Below are positions 46,437 through 55,297 of a DNA stretch of 64,000 nucleotides, one piece after another. The notes under the pieces are model-generated. The model did no database searches. It saw nothing but the letters and a program-made list of their open reading frames with translations, and was not told the origin of the DNA. The DNA is taken from contig NZ_JADPVI010000002.1 in the NCBI RefSeq assembly GCF_015679325.1, positions 424,798 to 488,797 of the forward strand. The letters run 5' to 3'. Each line of letters starts with the position of its first letter. Within the stretch, counting starts at the first letter, position 1. The position numbers were made by a program, and so were the translations under genes. This DNA is from Kaistella gelatinilytica (GTDB taxonomy: Bacteria; Bacteroidota; Bacteroidia; Flavobacteriales; Weeksellaceae).

Positions 46437-46922
46437 ATGAGTTACGATTTTGATCAACTTTACCAGGAATTTTCTGGCAGGATTTACAAGTTATGTCTGA
46501 GTTATTCCGGGGACAAACTTTTTGCAGACGATCTTCATCAGGAAACTTGGATTGCAGTTTGGAACAGTTTGCCCAAATTTCGAGGAGAAAGCAAAATCGG
46601 GACCTGGATCTACAGAATCGCCATTAATACTTGTTTGGTTGGATTAAAGAAAGAAAAAAATAAAGATCAAAATTCAGAAACTATTCTTTCCAAATTGGTG
46701 TATGAAGAAACGGAGGACAATTCAAAAGAAATCAACCGATTGTACGAATGCATCAGCAAATTGAAAGAAAGCGAGCGAATTATTATCACGTTGGTTTTGG
46801 AAGAGAAACCATACGAAGAGATCGCAGAAATCACCGGAATAACGGAAAATAATCTGCGTGTAAAAATTCACAGAATCAAAAAAGAACTTCAGGAAATATA
46901 TACCAATTATGGAAGAATTTAA
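46437..46922 (+). CDS. ECF-type RNA polymerase sigma factor
   Basis: 161 residues. Region 2 (about 1-70) has the core-binding and -10 recognition helices (YKLCLSYSGDKLFADDLHQETWIAVWNSLPKFRGES, WIYRIAINTC). Region 4 (about 100-155) has KLKESERIIITLVLEEKPYEEIAEITGITENNLRVKIHRIKK. It lacks region 3, as ECF factors do. The next gene overlaps its last 14 nt and encodes a membrane protein, a typical sigma/anti-sigma layout. Regulon unknown. Confidence 0.92.
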   Translation: MSYDFDQLYQEFSGRIYKLCLSYSGDKLFADDLHQETWIAVWNSLPKFRGESKIGTWIYRIAINTCLVGLKKEKNKDQNSETILSKLVYEETEDNSKEINRLYECISKLKESERIIITLVLEEKPYEEIAEITGITENNLRVKIHRIKKELQEIYTNYGRI

Positions 46923-47502
46923 AGAACTGGAAAATCTTTGGCAACAATCTGAAACAAAGATGCCAACAAAAAACACCAATATTTCAAAAATAAAAAACAA
47001 TCGTATGAAACTTAAAAACACTTACACCAAAGGTGCAATTTTGCTCCTGGTAACCGGAATTTTTATCATTGGTTTAATGATCTCATTAGACTCCAATTTA
47101 AAAACGATTCCTATCATGTCATCGATGATCATTATTTCAACAGTGTGCTTTCTGCAGGCATTTTTAATGCTCTTTACGGCAAAAAAAATCAGCAATATTG
47201 ATGAAACGCAAACGCCAAGTTTTCATTTGAAACAATGGCAGAATTTCAGAGAATTTCAGAAAAATCAAAGACACTGGAATATGCCGGTTTACTACCTTTT
47301 CCTTGGAACTGCATTGGGAATTTACATGTACGAATTGCTGAAAAGTGTAGATCTGTGGAAAATGATTCTTGCGTTTGCCATCACGTATTCCTGGATGTTT
47401 TTCGCCTATTTTTATCTTGGTAAAAAGGAAATTAAAAAACAGGATGCAAAGTTAGATGGCATCATTTCGGAACTGAAAAGTCTGGAAAATCAATTTCAAT
47501 AA
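46909..47502 (+). CDS. Four-TM membrane protein coupled to the ECF sigma gene (putative anti-sigma)
   Basis: 197 residues. A hydrophilic N-terminus (ELENLWQQSETKMP...) of ~40 residues precedes two membrane segments (about 40-62 and 66-90). A basic/aromatic loop (FHLKQWQNFREFQKNQRHW) is followed by two more segments (about 120-138 and 145-165) and a charged C-terminal helix. No zinc-finger HxxxCxxC anti-sigma motif is present and it is not FecR-like. The anti-sigma role is inferred only from the 14-nt overlap with the sigma gene and membrane topology. Confidence 0.75.
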   Translation: MEEFKELENLWQQSETKMPTKNTNISKIKNNRMKLKNTYTKGAILLLVTGIFIIGLMISLDSNLKTIPIMSSMIIISTVCFLQAFLMLFTAKKISNIDETQTPSFHLKQWQNFREFQKNQRHWNMPVYYLFLGTALGIYMYELLKSVDLWKMILAFAITYSWMFFAYFYLGKKEIKKQDAKLDGIISELKSLENQFQ

Positions 47503-47508
47503 TTTAGA

Positions 47509-47543
47509 AAAATCCGGATGCTAAACGTTTCCGGATTTTTTTT
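47509..47543. terminator. Terminator between sigma operon and alpha/beta hydrolase gene
   Basis: AAAATCCGGA (47509-47518) pairs perfectly with TCCGGATTTT (47530-47539), with T-run after. It ends at the last codon of the converging hydrolase gene. Confidence 0.85.
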
Positions 47544-48381
47544 AAAGTTGCTCTAAGGGGATTTGCCAAAGATTTTTATTAAAACTTCGGAAGAAATTAA
47601 CATGACCGATTTCCTTTTTGGGCGATTCTGAGACCAGAATTTTTCGGTAGGTTTTCTGTAAGTTCGGATAGACATTATTCATGAGATTTTCCATTCCTTT
47701 CATGGTCACCCAAGGATCGTCTCCGGCATAAATAATGAAAGTTTCCTGCAATAAATCCTTGGAAATATTCTTCGCAAGTTTATCATAAAGTCGACTCGTC
47801 GATTTTTTATTTAAAATTAAAGTCCGCCAATCGTAAGCAACGCCTTTCGCTAAAGATTCGCCCAAACCGAAGCGATGCGCCGGGAAATATCCAAATAACT
47901 CGGTCGTAAAAGGAACCGCAATTCCAAAACCTAGTATTCCAGCAATTGCGACCTTCCAGGTAAGATTTCCAATATATGCATCTTGCGTCGCAACGAAAAT
48001 AAATTTTTCGAAAATAGCAGCATCTTCATTCATTCCAAGAATTAAAGCTCCAACCGAATGACCGAGACAAAATTTTCGGTGATCGGGATAATTTTCTTTA
48101 ATAAAATTAGTGACTGTTTTAAAATCTTCAGTTCCCCAAATTCTCATGGTTGAATCAAAACCTTTCATTTTTGAGGGTTTTGATTCTCCAATTCCGCGAT
48201 AATCGTACGTAATCACTGTAAAGCCGTTTTCGGCGAAATATTTGGCAAATGAAAAATAAATCTGCTGTTTCACTCCTGTCGCAGCATTGATGAGCAACAA
48301 CTTTCCATTTGAATTTTCAGGATCAAAAACTTTTATAGAAATAGGAATTTCATCGGAAGTTGTTAGGATAATTTCTTGCAT
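47542..48381 (-). CDS. Alpha/beta hydrolase
   Basis: 279 residues from the ATG at 48381 (MQEIILTTSDEIPISIKVFD); a start 13 codons earlier is possible but has a poor N-terminus. The nucleophile elbow is CLGHSVGALILG. Upstream is the oxyanion region VITYDYRGIGESKP, and a C-terminal IGHVNFF probably holds the catalytic His. It resembles the COG4757-type predicted hydrolases. No signal peptide, hence cytoplasmic. Substrate unknown. Confidence 0.82.
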   Translation of the reverse strand: MQEIILTTSDEIPISIKVFDPENSNGKLLLINAATGVKQQIYFSFAKYFAENGFTVITYDYRGIGESKPSKMKGFDSTMRIWGTEDFKTVTNFIKENYPDHRKFCLGHSVGALILGMNEDAAIFEKFIFVATQDAYIGNLTWKVAIAGILGFGIAVPFTTELFGYFPAHRFGLGESLAKGVAYDWRTLILNKKSTSRLYDKLAKNISKDLLQETFIIYAGDDPWVTMKGMENLMNNVYPNLQKTYRKILVSESPKKEIGHVNFFRSFNKNLWQIPLEQL

Positions 48382-48481
48382 AAATTTCGATCTGACCTTA
48401 AAAGAAAAGGGTAAAATCATTTCCTAAAATTAGGACTTTAGAAAGGAAGAACCATAAATTTAGATATGTTGAAAATAGGAT

Positions 48482-49375
48482 TTACTCTTCGATAAAATCT
48501 TTAAGATAAGGCAAACCGCTTTGAGAACCTCGATTCTTAGCCACTTTTAAGGAAACATCATTTCCAAATTTCACGCAATCATCAACAGAATTATTATGAC
48601 ACAGCGCGACTGCGAAACCTGAGGTAAAAGCATCGCCCATTCCCATCTTGTGCAAAACGGAATCATGATCGTTTCTGTAATACTTCATCTCGGAACCATT
48701 GAAGTAAGTCGTAGAATTTGAATCATCGCGTACAAAAAGTTTGTTCGGATATTTTCTTAAAATCTGCTCCCGGTTTTCATCCCCAAAAACAATTGAAAGC
48801 TCATCACTTTTTGCCACAATGAAAGTTGCACTTTCTATCATCTCCTGCGATAATTTTGTTGCGGGAGAAGCATAAATTCCGATTTTTTTGTTATTGCTTC
48901 TGGCTAAATCAACGGTAAACTCTACCACTTCCATGGGAATTTCCAGCTGAACTAAAACTAAATCACTCGTTGTAAAATATTTTTCAGCTTCAATTATATT
49001 CTCAATTTTTAAGCAATAATTAGAGGCAGGAACTACTACGATAGAATTAATTCCTTCTGCGGCCGTGACATACGCTGTTCCTGTTGCAACTTCTTCGTTC
49101 TCCGAAACAAATCCAACATTCACGTCTTCATCAACTAAATTCCGAAGAATCTGCTGACCAAAAGGATCCATGCCGACACAACCGATAAAATATACACTCG
49201 CGCCAAGTCGGGAAGTTCCCACGGCTTGATTTGCGCCTTTTCCACCAAAAAAACTTTCCGATTTTTCGGCCATCACGGTTTCGTTTTGTTTCGGCAAATG
49301 ATGCGTGTTTAGCACCAGATCGATGGAAGAACTTCCTACGACGATAATTTTCGGTTGTTCTGAAGTGATATTCAT
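48482..49375 (-). CDS. rbsK: Ribokinase-like PfkB carbohydrate kinase
   Basis: 297 residues. PfkB signature 1 is present as FGGKGANQAVGTSRLGA near 43-59 with GCVGMDPFG. Signature 2 reads KMGMGDAFTSGFAVAL, where ribokinases normally have DTTGAGDxF. The catalytic Asp is kept but the DT pair and the Ala of the anion hole differ. It phosphorylates ribose or a related sugar. No ribose transporter or nucleosidase lies beside it. The class is sure; exact sugar less so. Confidence 0.82.
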   Translation of the reverse strand: MNITSEQPKIIVVGSSSIDLVLNTHHLPKQNETVMAEKSESFFGGKGANQAVGTSRLGASVYFIGCVGMDPFGQQILRNLVDEDVNVGFVSENEEVATGTAYVTAAEGINSIVVVPASNYCLKIENIIEAEKYFTTSDLVLVQLEIPMEVVEFTVDLARSNNKKIGIYASPATKLSQEMIESATFIVAKSDELSIVFGDENREQILRKYPNKLFVRDDSNSTTYFNGSEMKYYRNDHDSVLHKMGMGDAFTSGFAVALCHNNSVDDCVKFGNDVSLKVAKNRGSQSGLPYLKDFIEE

Positions 49376-49496
49376 TTTTTCTGAAATTTTTATACCTGTA
49401 ATTTATTTAAAGATAAAGACGCGATAAATCGCGCCTTTAAGACCTACTCACAAATTTATTCTTTTAATTAGAGATTGGAAAATCATTTAACTTTAA

Positions 49497-50135
49497 TTAA
49501 CTCCCAATTTCTATAAATTCTGTAACGAGTTTCAAAGGTTGACCGTCTTTGCCAAAACCGATATAACTTGCATAAAATCCTTCCCCATAACCGGTTTCGA
49601 AAGCGAAAATATTGCCGTCTTTTTCCTCATCGGGTTTTAAAAAGGCAAACTGATCGATCGCGCCATTCTGATCAAAAAAATGTTCGTGGAAAAACTCCTC
49701 GTAAATTCCTAAAAATTCTGCGCCTTTTCTATGGAATAATCTCGTTTCCAAATGATTGAGACAATCCTGAGTTTCAAAATCCATGAAACAGCCCATTCCG
49801 CTTTCTACAGGATATCCAAAAATTTCTTCCCCTTTTAGTTCATCAATATTCTGATCTTCAGTCGTTGCGAGTTTCCACTCTACAATTTCCTCATCCGCAA
49901 AAGTAATTTCTACATAAGCAATACAGTTACTTTCTCTTTCCTTATGAACCAGAACAGGAAATTCTCCCTGTGGAAAATTGATTTTGAATTCCTTCATATC
50001 GTTCGTAATCAACGGATCGCAGGCAATGATTCTGCCCGTCGGAAGATTAATGATTCCCGCGTCGAAGCTTTCGAGTAAAGGATTTTCGACAAAATTTTTG
50101 GTGAAAAGGTTTTTTATGTTATCCAGGTGCTGCAT
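49497..50135 (-). CDS. DUF4241 protein
   Basis: 212 residues from the ATG at 50135 (MQHLDNIKNLF); another ATG lies four codons earlier. It contains the DUF4241 pattern: GRIIACDPLI near 35, FPQGEFPVLVH, GYPVESGMGCFMDFE in the middle and FETGYGEGFYASYIGFGKDGQP at the end. There is no signal peptide. Function is unknown. The start lies ~30 nt beyond the valS terminator, so it is probably its own unit. Confidence 0.82.
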   Translation of the reverse strand: MQHLDNIKNLFTKNFVENPLLESFDAGIINLPTGRIIACDPLITNDMKEFKINFPQGEFPVLVHKERESNCIAYVEITFADEEIVEWKLATTEDQNIDELKGEEIFGYPVESGMGCFMDFETQDCLNHLETRLFHRKGAEFLGIYEEFFHEHFFDQNGAIDQFAFLKPDEEKDGNIFAFETGYGEGFYASYIGFGKDGQPLKLVTEFIEIGS

Positions 50136-50164
50136 AATGATGATCAAAAAGTAAAGATAATAGA

Positions 50165-50200
50165 AAAAAGGCTAAAAAAACAACGTTTCCTAAGCCTTTT
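50165..50200 (-). terminator. Terminator of valS
   Basis: AAAAGGCT and AGCCTTTT arms around an 18-nt loop, with a T-run on the minus strand, 27 nt beyond the valS stop. Confidence 0.65.
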
Positions 50201-50226
50201 ATTTTTTGGTTTTTGAATGAATATTT

Positions 50227-52845
50227 CTAGAGTTTTCTTAATTTTTCCTCGAGAAGAATAATTTTGTCCTGTGCATCTTTCTGTTTTTTACGTTCAGATT
50301 CTACGACTTCCGGTTTTGCATTGGCTACAAATTTTTCGTTGGATAATTTCTTTTCCACGGAAATTAAAAAGCCTTTCAGATATTTTATTTCTTCCTCAGC
50401 TTTCTCTTTTTCTTCCCCTAAATCAAGGTTCTCACTCAATGGAATTGAAACTTCTGTTCCTCCAATTAAGAAAGAATAACTTGGTTTATCGGTTTTTGTA
50501 GTGAAATTGATCTGAGAGATATTGGCTAATTTCTTCACCAATTGTTCATTATCAAAACTTGCTGCATTCGTGAAAACTTCTACTTCTTCGCGTGGAGAAA
50601 TCCCTTTGCTTTGACGGTAATTTCGAACTCCGGAAATGAGTTCTTTTGAAATTTCAAAATCTTTAATAATGCTTTCATTAAAGGTTGCATCTTTTTTCTG
50701 CTGCGAAATTACCAAAGCATTTTCGGGTGTTCTTTCGGAAATGTTCTGCCATAATTCTTCTGATAAAAACGGCATAAATGGATGAAGCAGTTTCATCAGT
50801 TCCTCAAAATAAACAATCGTCTGATCATAAACTTCTTGTGAAATTGGTTCGCCATAAGCTGGTTTAATGGCTTCGAGATACCAGGAACAGAAATCGTCCC
50901 AAATCAATTTGTACAATAAATGCAAGGCATCAGAAATCCTGAATTTTGCGAATTGATCAGCAATTTCTGCAATTGTTTTGTCCATCTGATTTCCGAACCA
51001 CTCAATGGCTTGCTTATCGGAATCGTTGGCTTTAATCGTTACTTCTTTATTCCAACCTTGAATGAGTTTGTAGGCATTCCATATTTTAGTGGCGAAATTT
51101 CTTCCCTGCAACATCAATTCTTCGTCGAAAAGCAGATCATTTCCGGCGGCGGAACTTAGCAAACTTCCAACACGAACTCCATCTGCACCATATTTTTCAA
51201 TTAATTCAATCGGATCCGGAGAATTTCCTAATTGCTTCGACATTTTGCGTCGTTGTTTATCGCGAACAATCCCGGTGAAATAAACGTTTTTGAAAGGAAC
51301 TTCTTTTCGGTATTCCAAACCAGCCATGATCATTCGAGCAACCCAAAAGAAAATAATATCTGGTCCTGTTACCAAATCAGAGGTTGGATAATAATAATTG
51401 ATGTCTTTGTTATCTGGATCTGAAATTCCATCAAAAACTGACATTGGCCATAACCAGGAAGAAAACCAGGTGTCGAGCGCGTCTTCGTCTTGCTTTAAAT
51501 GATCAATCGTCAATTCTTGGTTGTTGGATTTTTCCTTGGCTAAAATCAAAGCTTCCTCAATTGTTTCAGCAACTACGAAATCGTCTTGGCCTTCTCCATA
51601 GAAAAAAGCCGGGATTTGCTGTCCCCACCAAAGCTGACGAGAAATATTCCAGTCGCGGATGTTTTCCATCCAGTGTTTATAAGTATTTTTGAATTTTTCC
51701 GGGTGAAATTTCACCTCATCATTCATCACAACATCTAAAGCAGGTTTTGCCATATCTGCCATTTTCAAAAACCACTGTACAGAAACTTTCGGCTCAATGA
51801 CAGCGCCCGTTCTTTCAGAGGTCCCTACTTTATTGACGTAATCTTCTGCTTTTAATAAAAGATCTTTTTCTTCCAGTTCTTTCGCAATTTGTTTTCGAAC
51901 TTCGAATCTGTTTTTTCCGGCGTAATGTAAACCGTGTTCATTTAAATTCGCATCATCATCCAAAGAATCGATCATTTGCAAACCATGCCGTTTCCCGATC
52001 TCATAATCATTAATATCATGAGCTGGCGTAATTTTCAAAGCCCCTGTTCCGAATTCAATATCTACATATTCATCTTCAATAATAGGAACGACGCGATCAA
52101 CGATGGGAACAATTACTTTTTTACCACGCAAATGGGCGTAACGCTCGTCATTAGGATTGATACAAACTGCAGTATCACCGAAAATGGTTTCAGGACGAGT
52201 TGTTGCAACAGAAAGAAATTCTTCTGTGCCTTCAATTTTATATTTTAAATAATAAAGTTTTCCATTTTGCTCTTTGAAGATCACTTCTTCATCAGAAATG
52301 TTGGTTTTAGCTTCCGGATCCCAATTGACCATTCTGTAACCTCGATAAATGAGTCCTTTATTATAAAGATCTACGAAAGATTTAATGACTTGAGAAGATA
52401 ATTTTGGTTCTAAAGTGAAACGCGTTCTTTCCCAATCGCAGGAACAACCCAATTTCTTCAACTGTTCCAGAATTGTTCCGCCATATTTATCGGTCCAATC
52501 CCACGCGTGTTTTAAAAATTCCTCGCGGGAAAGATCTGATTTATTTATTCCTTCTGACTTCAGTTTTGCCACTACTTTCGCTTCCGTTGCGATAGAAGCA
52601 TGATCAGTTCCCGGAACCCAGCAAGCATTGAAACCCTGCATTCTTGCACGACGAACCAAAACATCCTGAATCGTATTGTTCAGCATATGTCCCATGTGAA
52701 GAATTCCCGTCACATTTGGCGGTGGAATGACGATGGTATAGGGTGGTTTTTCGTTAGGTTCTGAATGGAAATAATTATTTTCTAACCAGTATTTATACCA
52801 CTTATTTTCTGTTTCCTGTGGATTATATTTTTCTGAAATCTGCAT
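50227..52845 (-). CDS. valS: Valyl-tRNA synthetase
   Basis: 872 residues from the ATG at 52845 (MQISEKYNPQETENKWYKYW); a start 10 codons earlier is possible. The HIGH box is HMGH in PPPNVTGILHMGHMLN, KMSKS appears as KMSKQLGNSPDP, and the editing (CP1) domain has TTRPETIFGDTAV. The C-terminal coiled coil (LGEEKEKAEEEIKYLKGFL...) is the ValRS-specific tRNA arm. Complete and ordinary. Confidence 0.98.
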   Translation of the reverse strand: MQISEKYNPQETENKWYKYWLENNYFHSEPNEKPPYTIVIPPPNVTGILHMGHMLNNTIQDVLVRRARMQGFNACWVPGTDHASIATEAKVVAKLKSEGINKSDLSREEFLKHAWDWTDKYGGTILEQLKKLGCSCDWERTRFTLEPKLSSQVIKSFVDLYNKGLIYRGYRMVNWDPEAKTNISDEEVIFKEQNGKLYYLKYKIEGTEEFLSVATTRPETIFGDTAVCINPNDERYAHLRGKKVIVPIVDRVVPIIEDEYVDIEFGTGALKITPAHDINDYEIGKRHGLQMIDSLDDDANLNEHGLHYAGKNRFEVRKQIAKELEEKDLLLKAEDYVNKVGTSERTGAVIEPKVSVQWFLKMADMAKPALDVVMNDEVKFHPEKFKNTYKHWMENIRDWNISRQLWWGQQIPAFFYGEGQDDFVVAETIEEALILAKEKSNNQELTIDHLKQDEDALDTWFSSWLWPMSVFDGISDPDNKDINYYYPTSDLVTGPDIIFFWVARMIMAGLEYRKEVPFKNVYFTGIVRDKQRRKMSKQLGNSPDPIELIEKYGADGVRVGSLLSSAAGNDLLFDEELMLQGRNFATKIWNAYKLIQGWNKEVTIKANDSDKQAIEWFGNQMDKTIAEIADQFAKFRISDALHLLYKLIWDDFCSWYLEAIKPAYGEPISQEVYDQTIVYFEELMKLLHPFMPFLSEELWQNISERTPENALVISQQKKDATFNESIIKDFEISKELISGVRNYRQSKGISPREEVEVFTNAASFDNEQLVKKLANISQINFTTKTDKPSYSFLIGGTEVSIPLSENLDLGEEKEKAEEEIKYLKGFLISVEKKLSNEKFVANAKPEVVESERKKQKDAQDKIILLEEKLRKL

Positions 52846-52872
52846 AAAGGCTGTTCTTTGGCTTAATAGATG

Positions 52873-52880
52873 CAAAAATA
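52873..52880 (-). promoter_or_regulatory. -7 box candidate for valS
   Basis: TATTTTTG on the minus strand, exact TAnnTTTG, 28 nt before the ATG at 52845. No -33 match. Confidence 0.35.
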
Positions 52881-52920
52881 GGCAAATAAAAAAAATTTAC
52901 CTTCATATTGATTTAATTTT

Positions 52921-52928
52921 TAACTTTG
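52921..52928 (+). promoter_or_regulatory. -7 box candidate for the DUF1573 gene
   Basis: TAACTTTG, exact TAnnTTTG, 45 nt before the ATG at 52973. It is divergent from valS. Confidence 0.45.
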
Positions 52929-52972
52929 TCATAGAAATTTTATCAAACAATCAATAAAAACAATTTAAAAAT

Positions 52973-53473
52973 ATGAAAAAGATTTTCGCAGGTTTATTTT
53001 TAACCGCATCTTTAGTATTTGCTTCGGCGCAGACAATTTCATTCGATAAGACAACATTTGACTATGGAAATGTGAAAGCGGGTGCAGACGGACACCGATT
53101 TTTCGTAGTAAAAAATACGGGAGACAAACCTCTGATTATTTCAAAAGTTCAGGCATCTTGCGGATGTACAACACCGGAATGGAGCCAGGATCCTATTATG
53201 CCAGGAAAAACAGCTCAGATCAAAGTAGGTTATAACACAACACTTGTAGGTCCTTTCACAAAAATTATTGAAGTTTATTCTAATGATCCTGCAAACAGCA
53301 GATCGGTGATCAACATCAAAGGAACAATTGAAGCCGGAGCGGCTGTACCAGCTGCAACTACAGCAGCAGCGGTGGTAGAAACCAAAGCAGACGCGAAAGT
53401 TGCGACAATGGGTATGGATCAGTCTGCTGACACTTCTATGAAAAAAGGAAAGTCAGCTAAAGCAAAAAAATAG
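52973..53473 (+). CDS. DUF1573 exported protein
   Basis: 166 residues with signal peptide ending VFASAQ. The DUF1573 beta-sandwich covers about 25-120: FDYGNVKAGADGHRFFVVKNTGDKPLII, the SCGCT motif, and PGKTAQIKVGYNT. The domain is an Ig-like ASPM/SPD-2/Hydin relative common in Bacteroidota envelopes. The tail is Ala-rich, then Lys-rich (KKGKSAKAKK). Function unknown; the product is probably periplasmic and abundant. Confidence 0.88.
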   Translation: MKKIFAGLFLTASLVFASAQTISFDKTTFDYGNVKAGADGHRFFVVKNTGDKPLIISKVQASCGCTTPEWSQDPIMPGKTAQIKVGYNTTLVGPFTKIIEVYSNDPANSRSVINIKGTIEAGAAVPAATTAAAVVETKADAKVATMGMDQSADTSMKKGKSAKAKK

Positions 53474-53517
53474 TTAAAGAAAAACTTTCTAAATAAAAGT
53501 TTTTTAAATAAATCATG

Positions 53518-53548
53518 AAATCACTTCGTAATTGAAGTGATTTTTTTA
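53518..53548 (+). terminator. Terminator of the DUF1573 gene
   Basis: AAATCACTTC (53518-53527) pairs perfectly with GAAGTGATTT (53534-53543), and a T-run follows. Its position makes the longer PPK2 start at 53537 unlikely, because that start falls inside the stem. Confidence 0.85.
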
Positions 53549-53569
53549 TTTTTAATGAAAATTAAAACA

Positions 53570-54439
53570 ATGGATTTAAATTTCAGCGACAACTTTATCG
53601 TAAAAGGAAAATTCTCTATCAAAAAAGCAAACACCGAATATTCCGGGAAACTGGATAAAGAGGAGGGAAAGAAAATGCTGGAGAAGGAAAAAGATAAACT
53701 TCGGGCGCTGCAGGAAAAGCTGTATGCCGACAGTGGAAAGTCGCTATTGATCGTGATTCAGGCAATGGATGCGGCTGGAAAAGACTCTTTGATCGAACAC
53801 GTTTTTGGTGGCGTAAATCCACAAGGTTGTGTTGTACACAGTTTTAAAGCACCAAGTCCGAAAGAGTATTCCCATGATTTCTTGTGGCGTCATTATATTG
53901 CGCTGCCGGAAAAAGGAAAAATTGGTATTTTTAACCGAAGTCATTATGAAAGTGTTTTGGTGTGCAAAGTTCATCCTGAATATAACCTGAGCGAAAAAAC
54001 CTGGGATTCAGTAGATGATTTTGACGCTACCTTTTGGAAAAACCGGTATGAAAGCATTCGGAACTTCGAAAAGCATTTATCAGAAAACGGAACTACGGTT
54101 GTGAAAATATTTCTGAACGTTTCCCAAAAAGAACAGAAAAAGAGATTTCTGGACAGAATTAATGAGCCCGATAAAAACTGGAAATTTTCGTCCGGTGATT
54201 TGCCGGAACGTGCGTTGTGGGATCAATATATGAAAGCCTATGAAGAAGCGATAAACGAAACTTCAAAAGACTGCGCGCCCTGGTTTGTACTGCCCGCAGA
54301 TCATAAATGGTTTACCAGAATTGCCGCAATTCAGATCATCATTGATGCTTTAGAAAAAATGAATCTGAAATTCCCGACGCTCTCCGAGAAAGAAACTGCA
54401 GCTTTGGCCGATGCAAAAAAACATCTGGAAAGTGAATAA
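53570..54439 (+). CDS. Polyphosphate kinase 2 family (polyphosphate:nucleotide phosphotransferase)
   Basis: 289 residues from the ATG at 53570 (MDLNFSDNFIVKGKF). Walker A-like IQAMDAAGKDSLIEHVFGG near 66, IGIFNRSHYESVL (Walker B/lid), and DFLWRHYIALPEKG are the PPK2 hallmarks. PPK2 enzymes phosphorylate AMP/ADP or GMP/GDP with polyphosphate. This single-domain ~300-residue subtype acts on nucleotides; which one cannot be read off. The CPBP protease gene follows after 21 nt, probably on the same transcript. Confidence 0.92.
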   Translation: MDLNFSDNFIVKGKFSIKKANTEYSGKLDKEEGKKMLEKEKDKLRALQEKLYADSGKSLLIVIQAMDAAGKDSLIEHVFGGVNPQGCVVHSFKAPSPKEYSHDFLWRHYIALPEKGKIGIFNRSHYESVLVCKVHPEYNLSEKTWDSVDDFDATFWKNRYESIRNFEKHLSENGTTVVKIFLNVSQKEQKKRFLDRINEPDKNWKFSSGDLPERALWDQYMKAYEEAINETSKDCAPWFVLPADHKWFTRIAAIQIIIDALEKMNLKFPTLSEKETAALADAKKHLESE

Positions 54440-54460
54440 AATCATCCAGCAGCAGAAATT

Positions 54461-55297
54461 ATGAAGATTTGGAAAGCGATTTTAATGACCGTTTTATTTC
54501 AGTTAAGCACAACTCTGATCGACTTTCCACTTCTATTTTCGCGAGACTACTTTTATAATACTGAAGGAACTGATCTTCTTTTAACTACACAACTTTTTTT
54601 GAATTTTACGTTTTATGGGTTTTGGACTTATTATATATTCAAACAAGTTCACTTTAAATATGAGGACGAAAAGAAAGTTAATTTTGATTTAATATTTGCT
54701 GTATTTATTATATTCACAGGCTTTTACTTTTTCACAAAGCCACTTTTCTATATCTATCAGTATTTGAAAGTGGGAAACGGCACCTTTAGTAATTATCATC
54801 AAAAAACGTGGGCTGATCTAAAAAATCATTACAATATCGTTTATGTCATTGGTTTGATAATTTTCGCGCCTGTTTTTGAAGAAATATTTTTTCGAAGGTT
54901 TTTATTTGTGAAACTTTTAGAAAAATATAATTTCTGGTTATCGATCATTGTATCCTCCATCCTATTTTCAGCAATTCATTTACCCTCCTATAATAATTTA
55001 CTACCGACCTTTTTTTTGGGAATGCTTTCAGGATTTATTTACTATAAGACCAGAAAAATCATTTATTCGATTCTTCTACATTTGCTCTTAAATGCATCTT
55101 TCCTCTATTTGGCGTACTCAGAATTTGGATTTAAATTTCACTCTTATTTCTCACGGAATGCCTTTAACGCAACATTTTGGGCAATTAATCTGGGAGGTTG
55201 TATATTGTTATATTTTGGATATAAAGTTCTTTTGAAAACTTTAGAAAAAGAAAATTTGAGAATGGCAGAATTTAAAAACCCACAAGAAAAACTATAA
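54461..55297 (+). CDS. CPBP-family intramembrane glutamic protease (CAAX/Abi-like)
   Basis: 278 residues, about seven to eight membrane segments. The active-site motifs are APVFEEIFFRRFLF (EExxxR), then FSAIHLPSYNN and LLHLLLNAS, which together form the catalytic Glu/His/Asn set. Substrates of bacterial CPBP proteases are mostly unknown; some serve bacteriocin immunity. The last ~6 codons (NPQEKL, stop at 55295-55297) are the antisense of the P1 stem of RNase P RNA, so this gene and rnpB overlap tail to tail. Confidence 0.9.
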   Translation: MKIWKAILMTVLFQLSTTLIDFPLLFSRDYFYNTEGTDLLLTTQLFLNFTFYGFWTYYIFKQVHFKYEDEKKVNFDLIFAVFIIFTGFYFFTKPLFYIYQYLKVGNGTFSNYHQKTWADLKNHYNIVYVIGLIIFAPVFEEIFFRRFLFVKLLEKYNFWLSIIVSSILFSAIHLPSYNNLLPTFFLGMLSGFIYYKTRKIIYSILLHLLLNASFLYLAYSEFGFKFHSYFSRNAFNATFWAINLGGCILLYFGYKVLLKTLEKENLRMAEFKNPQEKL

